Positions 22,301 to 37,300 of a DNA stretch of 64,000 nt are shown one piece after another. Position 1 is the first letter of the stretch; each line of letters starts with the position of its first letter. Below the pieces are notes generated by a model. That model searched no databases. It worked only from the letters and a program-made list of their open reading frames with translations, and was not told the DNA's origin. The position numbers and the translations under genes are program-made. Source of the stretch: Cristatella mucedo (Eukaryota; Bryozoa; Phylactolaemata; Cristatellidae); contig WPIO01000014.1 of assembly GCA_009760855.2 (NCBI GenBank), positions 2,781,501-2,845,500 of the forward strand, given 5' to 3'.

Positions 22301-25300
22301 GAATTTTGTATAAGGTCGTTTTACAGCAGAGGCTAAGCTTACCTTATGGAGTGATTCGCTTAAAAACCGGATCGGAACTAAAACGGCCAGGAACCATATG
22401 CACGATAATGTAAAGTGCCTAGATAGAGATCGGGTTCTCTGAGGGCACTATATCAAATGTATTGTTATTACTATAATCTAAGGCTAAGCGGCGTATCAGC
22501 CGACGCCAGGTTATAATCCGCTCAATTGCGCATTAGACGTCGAGCCACGCAGGAATGGCATTCTAGACATCTGGCTACGCAGTTGAGAGGTGCTCTGGGC
22601 CACCATGAGATTTCTTAAACATCACGGCTTATTCCGGAAGCCTTTAGCCCATGTCTCTTTTGAATAGACCTCGCCGCGTCATGGCTACCGACTTGCTAGC
22701 TTATTTTGTGAGCGGTCCTTGTTGCTGCCGCACTGCACCGCTGGCAGCGTGCCTGAGACCACTGGTACCGCTAGTCGCCTGCTAGTCGCCAGTTGCTCTA
22801 TTCAAGCCCTGCACGGCTTCATCGTCATTCGTCGCGAGTCGGCTGGGACTTGCACCATTACCAAAGTTTTATGGGAGGTCCTTATGCGGAAGCTGATTTC
22901 AGCTACATCTTGCAAACCTCAGCGACCACAGTTCCCGACCGTCTAATAGGGTTCGTCGGAAACGGACGGACTTGTCACATGCAATAATCCGCCGGCCACA
23001 GTAAGCGGTCGCCAATTCCTAACTGCGAAACGCCCGCGTCGGCGACGCGGGTATGGTGTGTTTTGCATGCACATGAGCTGCAAGCAATAAGCGTAATTAG
23101 GATCGGACGCGTACTTGCTGTAGTCAAACGTTCTGACACCGCTCGTTGAATCATTCACTGCCAGCCATTAACCAGCCATTCAGCAGTGTAGAAGCGACCG
23201 CGAAGAGATCATCCGCTCCCCAAGGGAGTTTTCGTTCTTCTCAAAATTCTCGAGTGAAGATTATGCCCGAGATAATGTAATTACATTTTATCAATCTAGA
23301 CGAAGTCGCCAGTAACGTGTCGAATAAGGGATTAGCGCAGAAACAACCAATAATAGTTATGATAATGATTTTGCCTTTGTGTAGCGGCTTTGTAACACAA
23401 AATATATTTCTAGCCAATTAACATAGGCTTGAAAAAGGAAAATAACATGTCTTTTTCAGGAAATAAGCATAATATAAAACGATTCAAATAGATGAAAAGA
23501 ATAATATTAGTAACCGGTGAACTTGTAACTGCTCTTTAAATGCCGTAAAGTAAGGGTTATCATTGTGTCAGTACGTGTTGTCCAACTTAGTTCCAGGCTT
23601 ATGTGAAAATGGACAAAAAGAACGGCTATCCCATCAACTTAGTCAAAGCTAAACCATAAGAATCAGAGGGCTGGGTGGCGCTAGGTGAGGCATGAGCAGT
23701 AGATACGTATCTGAGGTACGCAGTCCGAAGCAAACTAGTGAATGGATTTAAAACAAGTTTAAGGACCTAGAAACAATTGCGGTATTTTGAATGGAGCCAT
23801 TGGATGTCGTAAAGAAGTGGTGTCATGTGGAGTGACGTTCACTACAGACATTCTTTGCTGCTGTCTTTTGCAAATTCCGTAAGCACCTCCTTTGCCCTTG
23901 CACGAAGACGTGTAAGGTGCCAATTACAAAGTCTAGCTGAAATGCCACAAGGGCTTTTTATCAGCTTGGCTAAGGTCAACGACGTAACGTGATTTTGGTA
24001 TAGAAGCTAAACCTCAAAATTGAGAGTGTGGTACAAAGTCAAATAGTTTTGTAAGAACCGAATTTCAAAACTAAAAGAAGCTCTTAATTTTCTTTCCTCT
24101 AAAAACATGCTACTTTAAGTCTCGCATTGGCATTCTACCACTTAACTTGAGGGAGTTTCATTCGTAAAAATTTGAAAAGCCTTAACATACCCCCTGTGCC
24201 ACCTGGAGCGTCACCCGAAAGCCTATCTTGTCACAAATAGAAATGCATACCGTAAACTGAAGAGCCTCATGTAGCTCCACGCCCAATGTCTGCCGTTCTG
24301 CAGGCCTCTTTTAATCTGCCTTTAACGAATTACTTATTAAGGCAGCTCGTAGAACAGGAAGTGTTTAGGCCTGAAATGGTACCCTCGAAGACAGACCGGG
24401 CAGCTGTGCGTCGAAGATGCTACAACTGGCATTCCTCGTTAGCCTCTCCTCCATCGTAAGAATTATTTAGCTTCTTTCAAAAGAAATGGAAGCCTTTCCC
24501 GTAGGCAGACTCCAAATATTCCAACTGAAGAGGTACAGATAACATGGATTTTAAGCCTCTCTGAGTTTATTCTTGACGTTTGGAAAATCTTAATATTTGA
24601 ATCGCAAGAGTGCCACCTGAACGTTTTTTGAGATAGTGCCTTAGAAAACTGCCCGAAGCAATGAACTGAAGGCGAACAATCCAGTAAATTTCCTTAGCCT
24701 CTTTGCAATGTTGTCACGTTTCATTTTGGGAGACTCCCAAGCTTCTCTAACAAGACTCAGCATCCGGAACGTTTAAAAAAGTGACGTGAAAACCATTTTT
24801 GATGAGCCTCAGGCAGTGCACGTCGAAAGCGCGATGCTCGGCCGCGGACCAATTAAGAATTATCTAAGAGTAAATAACTTCAGCAGATCTAGAAGTATTA
24901 TAGCCCTTTTAAACAATAATGTTCTCGCGTCTGTAAATTGATTATGAAAACTCACGTGATGGGACACCTTCCCACCTGCCTTGTTAGCACAAAACCTCTA
25001 AAACCAGTCGGTTCGCTGTGGACAAACACTGTAAGCCGAAGGGGAGGGGAGGGGGTTCCACCCTGAAAGAAACCAGCAGCCACAGCAGCCTGACCCTGGC
25101 AGCCCCACACTGGAAGTACGGTAGCCACTTAAAAAAGGGCCTTCGTCGCATATATCAAGGGAACTATAAAGTAATTTTTGGCAAGAAATGAAAGGGCGTA
25201 CGTTTAGCTAAGGTGGCAGATACCCTTCATCCGGGCGAATGGGGCTGTAGTCCAGCTCCTTCCCACTCCCAAGGCTGTGCTACCCTATCTGAGCGTGCTC

Positions 25301-28300
25301 GACATTATGCAATGGCGCGTAGCATAAAGTACGCAGACTCAACTGGGGAGTATCTAAGGTAATTAATTAGCCAGCATTCCAAATTCTGTGAGTTGGCGAT
25401 GAGGATATGCTGGCCCGAATAATTTGGCGGTAAGGCTTTCTAGTTTCTGAGCGACACTAGATTTCCCCTTAATAATAAGTTTGGTTTTACGTCACTTTAA
25501 TTCGAGAATATTCGCATTCACTTAAGTAAGTCAGATTACTTAATCTTTTAGGGAGCGAATCTTTAATTTAAAAGACTTGGCATAAACTAGCTTGTTGTGC
25601 ATCTGTCGATTTGTGAAGCGAATCATTTGGAATATTTCATCGTATGCTTGCTTAGCTAAACAAAAAAGTATTCATTATTAGCATTGCTTGCTATACCATG
25701 GCGCGGTGCACAGCTTGGACATAACCATTTAAAAACTTCCCGGCCCCCCCCCCCGATAAGTTTCCTAGGTACGATGTTAAATAATGAATAACAGAAACTT
25801 CACGCTGACACTTTGCTCGTAGACAGTAGTTTGCACCAACCCGTGTCTAAATTTTAGATCACTGGCTGATGACTACTTTTGTTAGGGCGCAGTAAAAAGC
25901 TCGTGATCCTATGTGTAGACTGTGTACATTAAGCCACTACTGATTTCGCAGCAGCAACACTGAGCAGATACTGTTTTTAGAAACATGTGCAGGTTATGTT
26001 ATTATCTGCTAATGTGCAGTTTTTGTCATGAAAATGCCATGAACAATCTGTGCGAGTGCTATAAGCAATAGCTTCAAATGGCTCCTGTATGCGTTGTACC
26101 ACCGGAGTCCATAGCAGCAGGTAGATGTTGGTAGCAAAATATCACAGTCCATGATCTCGAACGCGATTGAACAATAGAGCAGTACAAGAAATACCATATT
26201 TATACTGTAGTGGCAGCTAAGAGCGCTATTCTGGCTCGATAGCAAATCTACTGTTGTAGAATTACGTGTTCAAAAGTAAGATAAAGCAGTGCGTCACAAT
26301 CGATGCACCAGCTAGTGTATGTGAGTGGATTTCGGCTTACTAAACATTTTCACGAGCCTTGGAAAGAAAATCCTGTTTGATTTTTAGCACACATCTAGTG
26401 CTAAAAGATGCATGCTGTATTTTTTAATATGTTATTACCTTGCTCGGAACCGTTCTATCTGATCGACTTGCAAGAGCCGCAAACATATTTCACTATAGTA
26501 TTTGCTTTGCAGTAAATGTCAAGTCCCTAGAAAGATATCGAGTTATCTGAGGGCGCTATATAAAACGCATTGCTATTATTATTTCTATTTTATGGCTAAT
26601 GTTCCTTTGAACAGACCAACTAAACATCATTAGGAAATTAAAAGGTCTTCCAAACAACTGTATGGCAAAAATTGAGATGACATCGCATTTGCCAATGCTG
26701 CAATTATTCTGTCCACACAATCGCTGTTTAATGATTCAAGTTGAATTTTCAGCCAAAGACAGCAATGCGTAAAGAACGAATCTAAACCAGTATTTAACGT
26801 GCGGGCGTACACTAAAGATAGTGCAAAAAGAAGTGAAGAGAAACATTCTAATTTTGTTTATTAGTTCATTGCTTCAAATAGAATTTCAGTAGTTCATGAT
26901 TATTTTCAAGAATTTAACACCATCAAAAAGGCTTTTGACTAGTGCCTTTTGCCTTGAGCAAGTTTGGAACTCTCCGTGCTGGTAGCAGCTCAAGTTGCAA
27001 AAAACTGACGGTGATGAGTTCTCAAAGGAAGAGAGAGAAGTAACACTTTCAATTTAATTCTATTCCATTGCAAGCGTTTGAGCTTTGCATAATAATAGTA
27101 ATATTAATAATAATGCACTTGATAAAGCGCCCTCAGAGAACTCAATCTCTTTCTAGGCGCTTTAGATTTGCTGCAAATGTGACGTATCATTTTAAGATTA
27201 TTTATATACAAGGAAAAAAGAAGAAATCAAACATCAGCTTGAAGGCTCAACCTTCTCTTATCAAAGACTAACGTTTCAAAATCTTGCAGTGATGTATAAA
27301 AATGTAATGCTTGCACAAGATAACGTCTAGGCTACCTCATTTTCTAGCAGAGCACGTGGTTGTGAAATGTAGTTTTGCTAACTCAGCTTTGATAAGAATT
27401 AAAATATAGTAGCTAATAATTACGAGATATAATTCTGTACCTAGGCCTGCAACTGCCTCTACATGCTGCTCCTGATGGCGATTTATTGGATGACAGAGGC
27501 CATACCTATATCAGCAACAGCTCTAATTCCGACAGTCTTGCTACCTCTGATGGGTGTAATGAAAGCGGCCGACGTTGCTAAATGCTACCAGAAGGTGAGC
27601 AGCAATATGTTTCCAGTTATCAACCAGCGTGATCACAGTCTTGTGTTTCCATGGGTCAGCTATTAGAAGCCAACTTAGAGTAATATTTATTCCATGGCTT
27701 CGTGCCAGAAAAGATATGAAAAATAACTTATTTTCTGGCTTGGGCTAGTCAGCCTTCTACGCAGTGAGTGACTGAAATAAAATAACCCTAGCAGTATCAG
27801 CATAGCCATTTAATTTTACGTCCACATTCAATCAATTTTAATAATAATGCATTTGATAAAGCACCCTCAGAGAACTTAATCTCTTTCAAGGTGCTTTACA
27901 TTTGCTGCAAAGGGACATGCAATTGAATGGTAAGTAAAATCATGCTTGAAAAACAAACAAAATGAATACTATGGTTAGGGGTGACATGCACTGGGTCAGC
28001 ATGCAAATGTGGTTAGTGGCAGCATGCACAGTGTCAGCACGCATAAGCACAAAAAAGACGAATCACAGGGACCCACTAAATGCTGCCCTAAATAGGTGTG
28101 TTTTTAAGTTCCTTTTAAATGAGTTCAGGTCAGGGGATGTTCTGACGCAGGTCGGGAGGGAGTTCCAGGCTTTGGGAGCGTACGAACTAAATGCACGGTC
28201 TCCAAAGGATTTGAGGTTTGTACAAGGTATTTTTAGACTGTTGGATTCCGAAAAGCGGGTGGTACGATGCTTGGCCTGATGGGGTAGTATATCTGAGAGA

Positions 28301-31300
28301 TAGGCTGGAGCCATAGAATGAAGGGACCTAAAAGTGAGCGACAAAACCTTGAAGTCAATCCGTCGCTTGATTGGTAGCCAGTGCAGGTCGGCGAGAAGTG
28401 GAGTAATGTGGCAACTGCGACGCTCACGACAGACAAGCCTAGCTGCGGAGTTTTGCACCAGCTGCAATCGCCTGATCGCACATGCTGACAGGCCAGTAAG
28501 CAGTGAGTTGCAGAAGTCGAGACGGGATGTCACGAATGCATGGACCAACTTGGACGGGGTATCCTTATCTAAACAAGCCCGAATTTCAGCAATGTTATGA
28601 AGCTGAAAATAGGCAGATTTGACTGTGGAGTTGATATTGTCGTCTAACGAGAGGTCGCTTTGGAATATGACACCTAGATTTTGAGCTGATTCAACTGGAG
28701 ATATGCTGACAGAGCCAATTTTGAGAGTCAGCCTTTCCAATTTGTGATTTACACTGGGTTTGCCCATAATTAGTAAGTTAGTTTTATCATCGTTTAGTTT
28801 TTGAAAATTTGCTGCCATCCATGTGCGGATGTCATCAATGCATGCAGCAAGTGAGTTGAGAGAATTTGAGGTGCTCGAAGGCTGGGAGGGATCAAAGCAA
28901 AGGTACAACTGAGTGTCATCTGCATGGAAGTGAAAGCCTACATTGTGCTTGGCAATCACATCAGCAAGAGGGAGAGTATAAACCGTGAAAAGAACCGGAC
29001 CTAGCACGGAGCCCTGAGGTACTCCATATTTCAGAGGTACTTCAGATGATCTTTGTCCATTCACGTCAATACTCTGGAGTCTCCCACTGAGATAGGGCCT
29101 GAACCACTGCAGAGCAGTGCCAGTGATGCCCAGGTGAGATGAGAGTTGCTCTAGAAGAACTTTGTGATCGATGGTATCGAAAGCCACCGAAAGATCGAGC
29201 AAAACAAGCAGAGACACTCTACCCTTGTCTGCATTCCCTAAGTAGGTCGTTGTATACCCTAAGCAATGCTGACTCTGTGGAGTGATTAGCTCTATAGCCA
29301 GACTGGAACTTACTAGCAAGGTTTGAGGTTTCGGTATACGAGTTCAGCTGGTCTGCCACGACCGGTTCCAGTGGCTTTGATAGGAATGGTAGAAGGGAGG
29401 CTGGGCGGTAGTGAATAATAAAATATAATGTTAAAACTAACGTTCAATCATCAGTTTGAATGCGGACTTAAGGCTCTCTGCATAACTCCTCAACGATAAG
29501 TGAAATTGTATAGAATGATAATATTTCACGGAAATAGCAATTTGTTCGATTATTTTATATTGAAATGTGGCATGGAGAAGCTCTGTTTGTTGAGAAATAA
29601 CTAGCCGTGAGACATGTTACACATCTGCTGAAATTCTAATGAAAGATCGGAGTAATATTGAACACAGTCGTTAGTCAAACGTGTATTTGCATTATGCTAG
29701 AGCTTTCTAAGCCAAACTTGGACCGGCAGAAAGCTACTGGCACACAGCTTTTTTGGTGGGATGGCCTATGCTTTGAAGTTAGAGAGTCTCAGAATTTAAC
29801 TATTTTAGTCCGCAGATTTCAAGTTTAGTAATTGTTTTAAACTGAAATATAAAATGCCTGCTAAGAAACTAAAAGCAAGCATATAAGCCCTCGGATAGCC
29901 TTTATTTTTTCTGAACTAATTTCATAACTATTAACAATTAAGTCATGGAGTGTACTAGTTATCCTCCTTTTAACTAGGCATTTTACTGCTTAATGGCTTG
30001 TACCACTCGCAGAAGACCATTATAGCAATACCAGTTAATGACCGTAAAAAATAGCGTACGACTGAAAAGGCGCTTGAAAAAAATATGTTCAAGACTGTCT
30101 GCTGATTTCTATTCTTTCAGGATACCGTCATGCTTTTGATGGGTGGCTTCTTGGTGGCAGCAGCAGTCGAAAGTAGCAATGTGCACAAGAGAATATCGGT
30201 GTTCATGCTCCGCCTTGCTGGATCAAACATGCGCTTTCTTATACTTGGCTTTATGGTACCCACGTGGTTCTTGTCCATGTGGATAAGCAATACAGCAGCG
30301 ACGGCCATGATGGTACCCATAGTTCAGGCTGTCATCGAGGAACTGAAAAAGGGAGTGAATTCGCAAACATCATCCAACGCGTCTGATAGCAATGACGAGG
30401 TTATTGTCATGTCTGATATTCTTCTCAGCGAGTAAGTAAACGTTAATTTGTATATGTCATAGGATATATAGTATGAATATGGTGATCATTTTTTTAGATT
30501 AGGAGAAATAAAGTGCACGTTAATGGCGAGCTCTTTGATACCGAGAAAGTTGTTTTCGCTTCAAGCGATTTATATTTTATTTTTTAAATTAAGAAATTTT
30601 GAAAGTTAAAATGCGTGGTAATTATTTTTCTATTTTATGACAGATCTACGGCGAATATAGTTACGGAAACAATCGAATCTAAGGATGGCCTAAAGATGAA
30701 TGTTGGAGATCAACAACAACTGCGGTGCAGGAAGGAGACACCACCAGCATATAGCAAGCGGCAGTGGCTTAAAGCTAGCCGAGCATTGAGTTTAAGTATT
30801 TGCTATGCTTCAACCATCGGTGGAATGGCAACTTTAACTGGAACACCAACTAATATAATACTTATCGAGATACTAGAAAGGTAGATATTCGAAATTTTAG
30901 CTATTTAACATTCCAAATACTTGGTCTGCTTACGCAATGATTCCACAAGTTGATTGGTGAATTTGTGACATTCATTTAGAAATTTTGAAATTCACTACTC
31001 GCACCGCACATGCTTGTGCAGTAAGATGCATACTGTTGGTTGCAAAATTCCGTGGCTAAGCTAGTCTTTAGTGAAAGCGGAAGCTACCAAATTACACCGT
31101 TTCCCACTGACGACCTAAACTGGCTCCCAATCAAGCATCGTATGGAATTCAAGGTCTTGTCTTAGTACGGTACGGTAAACTCCCATCTTTCTCTCAGATT
31201 AGCCAAAACTTTGTGTCGTAGAACCCGCTCTGCTAACTTAATCAATTTAACTGTGCTTCTACCCAATCTGAAATTGTCAGGGGACAGTGGCTTCCATGTG

Positions 31301-34300
31301 TTAGAGGATTTCGAGTAGTAAGCCAATAATGCATTTTTGACTGAACTTGTCCTGACGTTAAAAGGGACAAATGTAACCTAGGAATAGACTTGATAGCGAA
31401 CGACATTTCCCTGGGAGATGCCATTAGTGAGCTCTCTGTTCTTTATAAGGAGCGACTGGCGATGACGGTAAGGTAGACACTTAAAATTCTTTTTGAGGAA
31501 AACCCTACCCATTGAAAAATAGTCGCCTGCAGAGAAAGCTACCGGTAAACGATGCACCGGCACCGGTGCCTCGTGCACAGGAGGCACATGCACCGGTGCC
31601 TCCTGTGCACGTGGAACGAGGACCACAATAGATCGAACAACGAGGACCCTAGAACACTAGAACCCTAGAGCCCTAGAACCCTAGAACCCTAGAACCCTAG
31701 AACCCTAAAACCCTAAAGCCCTAGAACCCTTGAACCCTAGAACCCTAGAACCCTAAAACCCTAAAGCCCTAGAACCCTTGAACCCTAGAACCCCAGAACC
31801 CTAGAACCATTGAACCCTAGAACCCTAGAACCCCAGAACCCTAGAACCCTAGAACTCTAGAACCCTAGAACCCTAGAACCCTAGAACCCTAGAACCATAG
31901 AACAATATTCCTCCTCACTCCCCCTAACTGCGAGCAGGAAAACTCAGCCGTTGATTTCCTACCTGGGAAAAAGACACTGCTTCTATTAATTAACTCAGAA
32001 ATTGGAAAAACGTGAACACAAACCGCGTGCGCATCTACGAACGTGTCCGCCGTCCGCTTGCGGCATCTCGAACCTTCTCGCCGAACACCCAGCTTGGAAA
32101 CCCTTACTGTTGTCGATAGGCGGGTGTGAGTGTCTCTCCCCTCCCTGCGTGGCGAAGATTCAAGCCCGCTGGGTCGCCGGCTAGCGGTAGCTGCCTTTCT
32201 ACGCTGACACTCCTACTGATAATCCTTATGGAGGGCTGTCGGCTCCCCTGATGCTGCGGCCCCCTCTCCCCGACAACCGACTTCCGCAGACACCGGTCAT
32301 CCCGACACTCCCCAGCTGTTGAAGCTTCGCCTCATTAAATAGCTTGGGCTATAGGTAATCTCATGGCTAACGGTAAAACGCAGTACACGGGCAGGGCTGC
32401 CTTCCGGGGACCTTTCTAGACGGAAACGCAATTGATTCTAACTTAAAGCTCGCCATTCCACCACCTGACCACTATCTTCGCTTATCTTCAATGCAGTGAG
32501 TCACCCAGCGCCTTACCATTCGCTATTCCGTTAATCGCATTGTGTCTGCGTGCCTGCCTCCCCACCCAGGCTCGGAGAGACTGTTAAATGCACTGAACGT
32601 TTAAGATTGGCTCTCCCACCGCAGGAGCTAAGTTGTATCTCCGTCCATCATTCATTCATCTCAATCCCTTCCCAACCAATTTGGTCGAAGACGACAGCTG
32701 GGTAGTGATGTAATAGGCATAGAGCATAGGTAGCTGTATCCCAATAATAAGCCAGTGGTGCACACACTCTTCTACGCTTGCTTTTGGCTAGCTACAAGTG
32801 CAAAAATATCCAACAAGCAACCATTGATTTTTGACCTCTTCTTACGCAACAGTTGAGTAGTGGGAAGTATAATGCAGCAAAATCGCTTTAAAACCGTGCC
32901 TCAATTCATAGACCGGACAAGGAATCAGTTACAATTTTATTGCGTATTGTTTCAGTTTTAGTGCGCGCCACAACAATTTTGACTTTAATCTCAACTTTTT
33001 TACCTGGATGGTGATCGGAGTTCCATTGTCAGCCGCACTGCTGCTACTGTGCTGGCTCTTACTACAGCTGATTTTTATTGGATTTCGGTGAGTATTGCTC
33101 GTGAGCCCTTTGCTGTTTGGCCACAAAGCCACGCTTTCGTGATCCTTGTAGAAATGCTTGCTAGGACCACCCTGAGCTTTGGTAGCAGAGACTTGCAGAT
33201 GCCACGTGAGCGCATGCAAAGAAGCAGCCAGATGACGCTAGCGGCTAGCAAGCAGCTGACGACGTACAGTTTCTCTGTCTGATCAGGTGCTCGCGTGAGA
33301 ATTCGGAGCAGGGAAAGTGGATTAAAACTATAATCCAAGAAGAACATGCTAAGTTACAGACATTTTCGTAAGTTAAGCGCATCAGCTGTATATCTAACTG
33401 CATGTCAAGATCCTTTGTGCTGAAACTTAAATTAAAACAGGATTTCTTGAAAAAATTATTGGGCATTATAATATGCAATAGATAGTTTTGATAGAAAGAA
33501 ATTGGCTTAATTAAATTCCTGAAGTGGACAGCTTAACTTGTATTAACTGCCGAAGAGCTCCGTAAACTAACGGTGCATGCCTATTATCATGAGCGTAAAA
33601 CGGAATTCGCATGCCATTAGTCATGAGGTAGAACGAGCTGTAAATTGTGGTTACGTTTTTTTGAGCGCCGGTCAGTTTGCTGTCTTTCCTCAAGCGCTAC
33701 GGCGGAACTGACGTCCGCGAAGGTACTGTTAGCCTTAATCTTGCGATTAGTGGGATTCCAACTCGATATTTGTAAACCTATCGTAGTTTAGGTTTTCTTG
33801 AAATAGTTATTTGATTTTATAGGTGCGACATTAAATAGCTAGCTTTTGTAAATCTGTATATGGGCTCTAAGCCTCACCAGGTTTGGAAGAGCATTGAGCT
33901 TTGAGATTAAATGATGAATCACAGCCATCACCGTGTACTGTATCCTACTCAAAATTCATCCGCGATCATGGGTTTTTCTTAGTGATTATTCGTATTTTTG
34001 GCTTCTTTAATTGAAGAAGAGAAACTTAAATATGTCACACCTGGCGGGCCCTGCACTGAATATTACGCAATACTCCTCTCCGTCTTCCATCAGCTTAGTA
34101 TGCCAAAGGAGCTTAAAGTTATTTAATCGCTACCAACTCCAATACTCAGATAAACTTCAGCAATCAAAATTTGCTAATTTTAGTGGTATCTCCGTTTGTA
34201 ACTCCTAAAGCCACAAAGACTAGGTGGGTGTTACCCAAGAGAGATTCTTGTATAGCACACTCAAATGCTAGGCAGCTGTCGGTACGCATGCCGTTGCCAA

Positions 34301-37300
34301 CAGACTTCATTTCACGCAACAAAGAGGAAGCGTAGAGCATAGATGAGTCAGAAGGGCAGTCGAGGACGTGAGGAGCATGGAAGTAGGAGCTCAGCACGCC
34401 TGGAAATGATGTGCCGCTGTCAACAGCAAGAGAGATGTCGTTGCGAAAGCATTGTGGAAGTGAGTTCCACAATCTAGGACCTGCAGAGAAAAAGCTTCTG
34501 TCACCAACGGTCGTTAGGCGTAGGAATGAAGCATCTATCTTATTGTCCATAGAGGAACAAAGGGTACGAGGACGCTGAAACTTGTGCAGTAAAGTAGCCA
34601 AGCCGTACAAGGCCTTTTGGGTCAGCGGGTCAGCTTAAGAACTTTGCTCTGTACTCGCTGATCAGTTAGGAGCCATCGCAAATTCTTCAGTAAAGGAGAC
34701 GCATGGCTGAACCTCTGGAATTTATTAACTAGCCTTGTAGCCATATTCAACACCACCTGCAGCGGCCTAATGGGATTCTTTGGAGCCCAGCCAAAATAGA
34801 ATTTTAATATTCTAGCCTACACAGAACCAGAGAGCTAGTTGAATATTTGGCAAACCGCCGTGGTAGAGTCACTATTCGCAGATAGGAATCGGCCGTGATG
34901 ACAAGCTGTGCAGGAAGTCTTCCTAATGCAAACTTCAAAATTTAGGCATTTTTCAAAGACGAGACCTAAATTTCCGAGGACACAGCAAAGGTCGTACAAC
35001 AGATATCACCTATTGGGAAGAGCAAAGTCTCCTAGTCTAGACGTGCTTGGGGTGTCCAATGAGTAGCAGTCTGGTCTTATCGTCGCTTAGTTTAATAGAA
35101 TTTACCGACAATGATAATCCAGAGTCCCCCCAAGTGGCTTAAGCTCAAGGGTTGATAATTAATACCGTACGTCGATATTTGACCGGATAGTGAGATTTGT
35201 GATATCGCCGTAGAGCCATGCATTTGCCATTGCTTATTTAAAAAAATTAAGAGATAGCAATCCATTTGGTCAATGGATTCAACAATATTCTTTGTAGGTA
35301 CAGAACCTCTACTAACAAACAGCTTAACAAATTTTACTGCTAGCGGATTCAAGGTTCGGTCATGACAATTACGTGTAGAATGGATTGTGTGGGCCAGCAA
35401 AATATTTTAAAGAAATAAGAACTATAGCAGTAATATTAAAAAATTGAATGGAAATTACCTTTGCAGACAGCACTGTTGAGATTTAGTCGTGCTGGTAATT
35501 CCGAAGATATATTAGACGCTATCAAGGATCATCAGCACCGTGCGCTTAGATTACTAGATATAAACGTAAATATTTCATATCTGAGCTGAAAACCATTTGC
35601 TCGAGGAGAATAATGTAGGCGTTTATTTATTGTGCCACGGTAAAAAGTTGATTTGCCTGTCTAATTCAAAGATGAAAAACGTCGGTTAATCAGGAAATTG
35701 TTAGCGCCTGTCTACTTTTATCAGTTAAATGCCAAACTGTGTTATCTCTATAAATTAGATCTCAAATAACAAGTAAGGCTCACCGTGTCTAAATATGATA
35801 ACGGTCATGGCTTTCGAGGACAGTGCTTTACCACTGTGCCGTATTGCGTGTACGATAGAGTTCAAGGGTTCATATTCAGCACGAAAGTCAGCACACGAAA
35901 AGTTTTTTTCTGGGATTTTCGGGTTACTGCCTGTCCGGCTCGTTGCTAACCAATCAAAAGCACGTTCGTATATATCATGAGTTCAACCTTCATCTTCCCA
36001 GGTTTAACGAGGGCGTCGTGGTGGCTCACTTGGCACTTCTTATCGTGCTGTGGCTTTCCAAGGATCCGGGCAACGTCGGAGGCTGGGATTTGCTCTTCAA
36101 AACCGGGTGAGTAGTACTTGGCATGGTTAAAGATTAAGATACACCTTCAGTTCGTTCATTCTGGCCGAAACTTATTTTCGATAAGGTGCGCCATATGCTA
36201 ACGATTTTGTATAACGCATAGTCAAGTGCAAGCATTCTAACGGTAATAGAAAGCATTAGAAACAAGTTACATAAGCTGCCGGGTTAAGAATAGTAAGATT
36301 TCATGAAATTTTTAATTCACTGGTTTTTAAATATCTAAATCAAAACTTCGATCTCTCTACTGCGGCCGTGCCGATCCTTGCATTTTTGACGTCACAACCA
36401 GACTTCGACGACTGATCTCTTGTTTTCCAGCATGTACAGGAAGAGGCTTTCAGTTCAGGCAAAGTCTTCAACTAAGTCTCTCTCTTGTTAAAGCTGTAGC
36501 TGCCTTCTTACAAGCTTCTCCAGAACATCCTCAATGCGATCAAGCAGCATATTTATTTCAAGGCTCAACCACTTACTTTTACGTACTTTAAAACTCTTAC
36601 TATGGCCTACCTATCAGAAATAGTTCCCATTTAGGCATGGTATCTATCATACTACCTTCTCTTCTGACTAATTCATTAAGCTGCACCTCTAAACATATCC
36701 TTTGGAGATTGTGCATTCATTCCGCATGCTCCAAAATTGCGTGAATCCCATGCAATGGAGATCATTTCTTGACTATATAAAATTGAAAAGGAAGCAAACA
36801 ACCCATATATACTTCTCAGCCAGATTCTTATGTTAGGGGCTCAAGAACCGCGAGAAATAAAAGATTAGAACCCACAATAAAAGTGTTCATTTTATATAAA
36901 CTAGGCCATTGATTAGAAGTAGGAAACAATCGCCGTTGGTGACGATCGCGAAGGGACAGCAGTAGAAATAACGGGTGTTGGTCCAGGTTGCTGCCTCACC
37001 ACAGGGGGGGGGGGAATAGCAAATTCCGTATTCCCCCTGGCTCCACGACTCACGCTGAAACGGAGTGTCTTATTATTAGTCATAATTTGATATGCTTCTT
37101 TTCAGTGTATAGAATGTGCCTAGTGTGAGATCATGTTCTTGAGACTAGTCTTGTTATCATTATTATACTGGTTGCGAGGTAACCTGCAGACTTGACAAAT
37201 GTCATTAGTTTGCAATCTGATAAATTATTTTTCTATTCTTAGAGAATATGGGATATACTGCAGAATAAAACAGTTGCTATAGTGTTCGCCTAGACCATAA

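Noticed and set aside
37085..37170. Possible further LINE-B 3' tail in intron 7 (GTGCCTAGTGTGAGATC ... TTATCATTATTA)
   Set aside because: The hairpin arms do not pair and similarity is too low to separate from chance.
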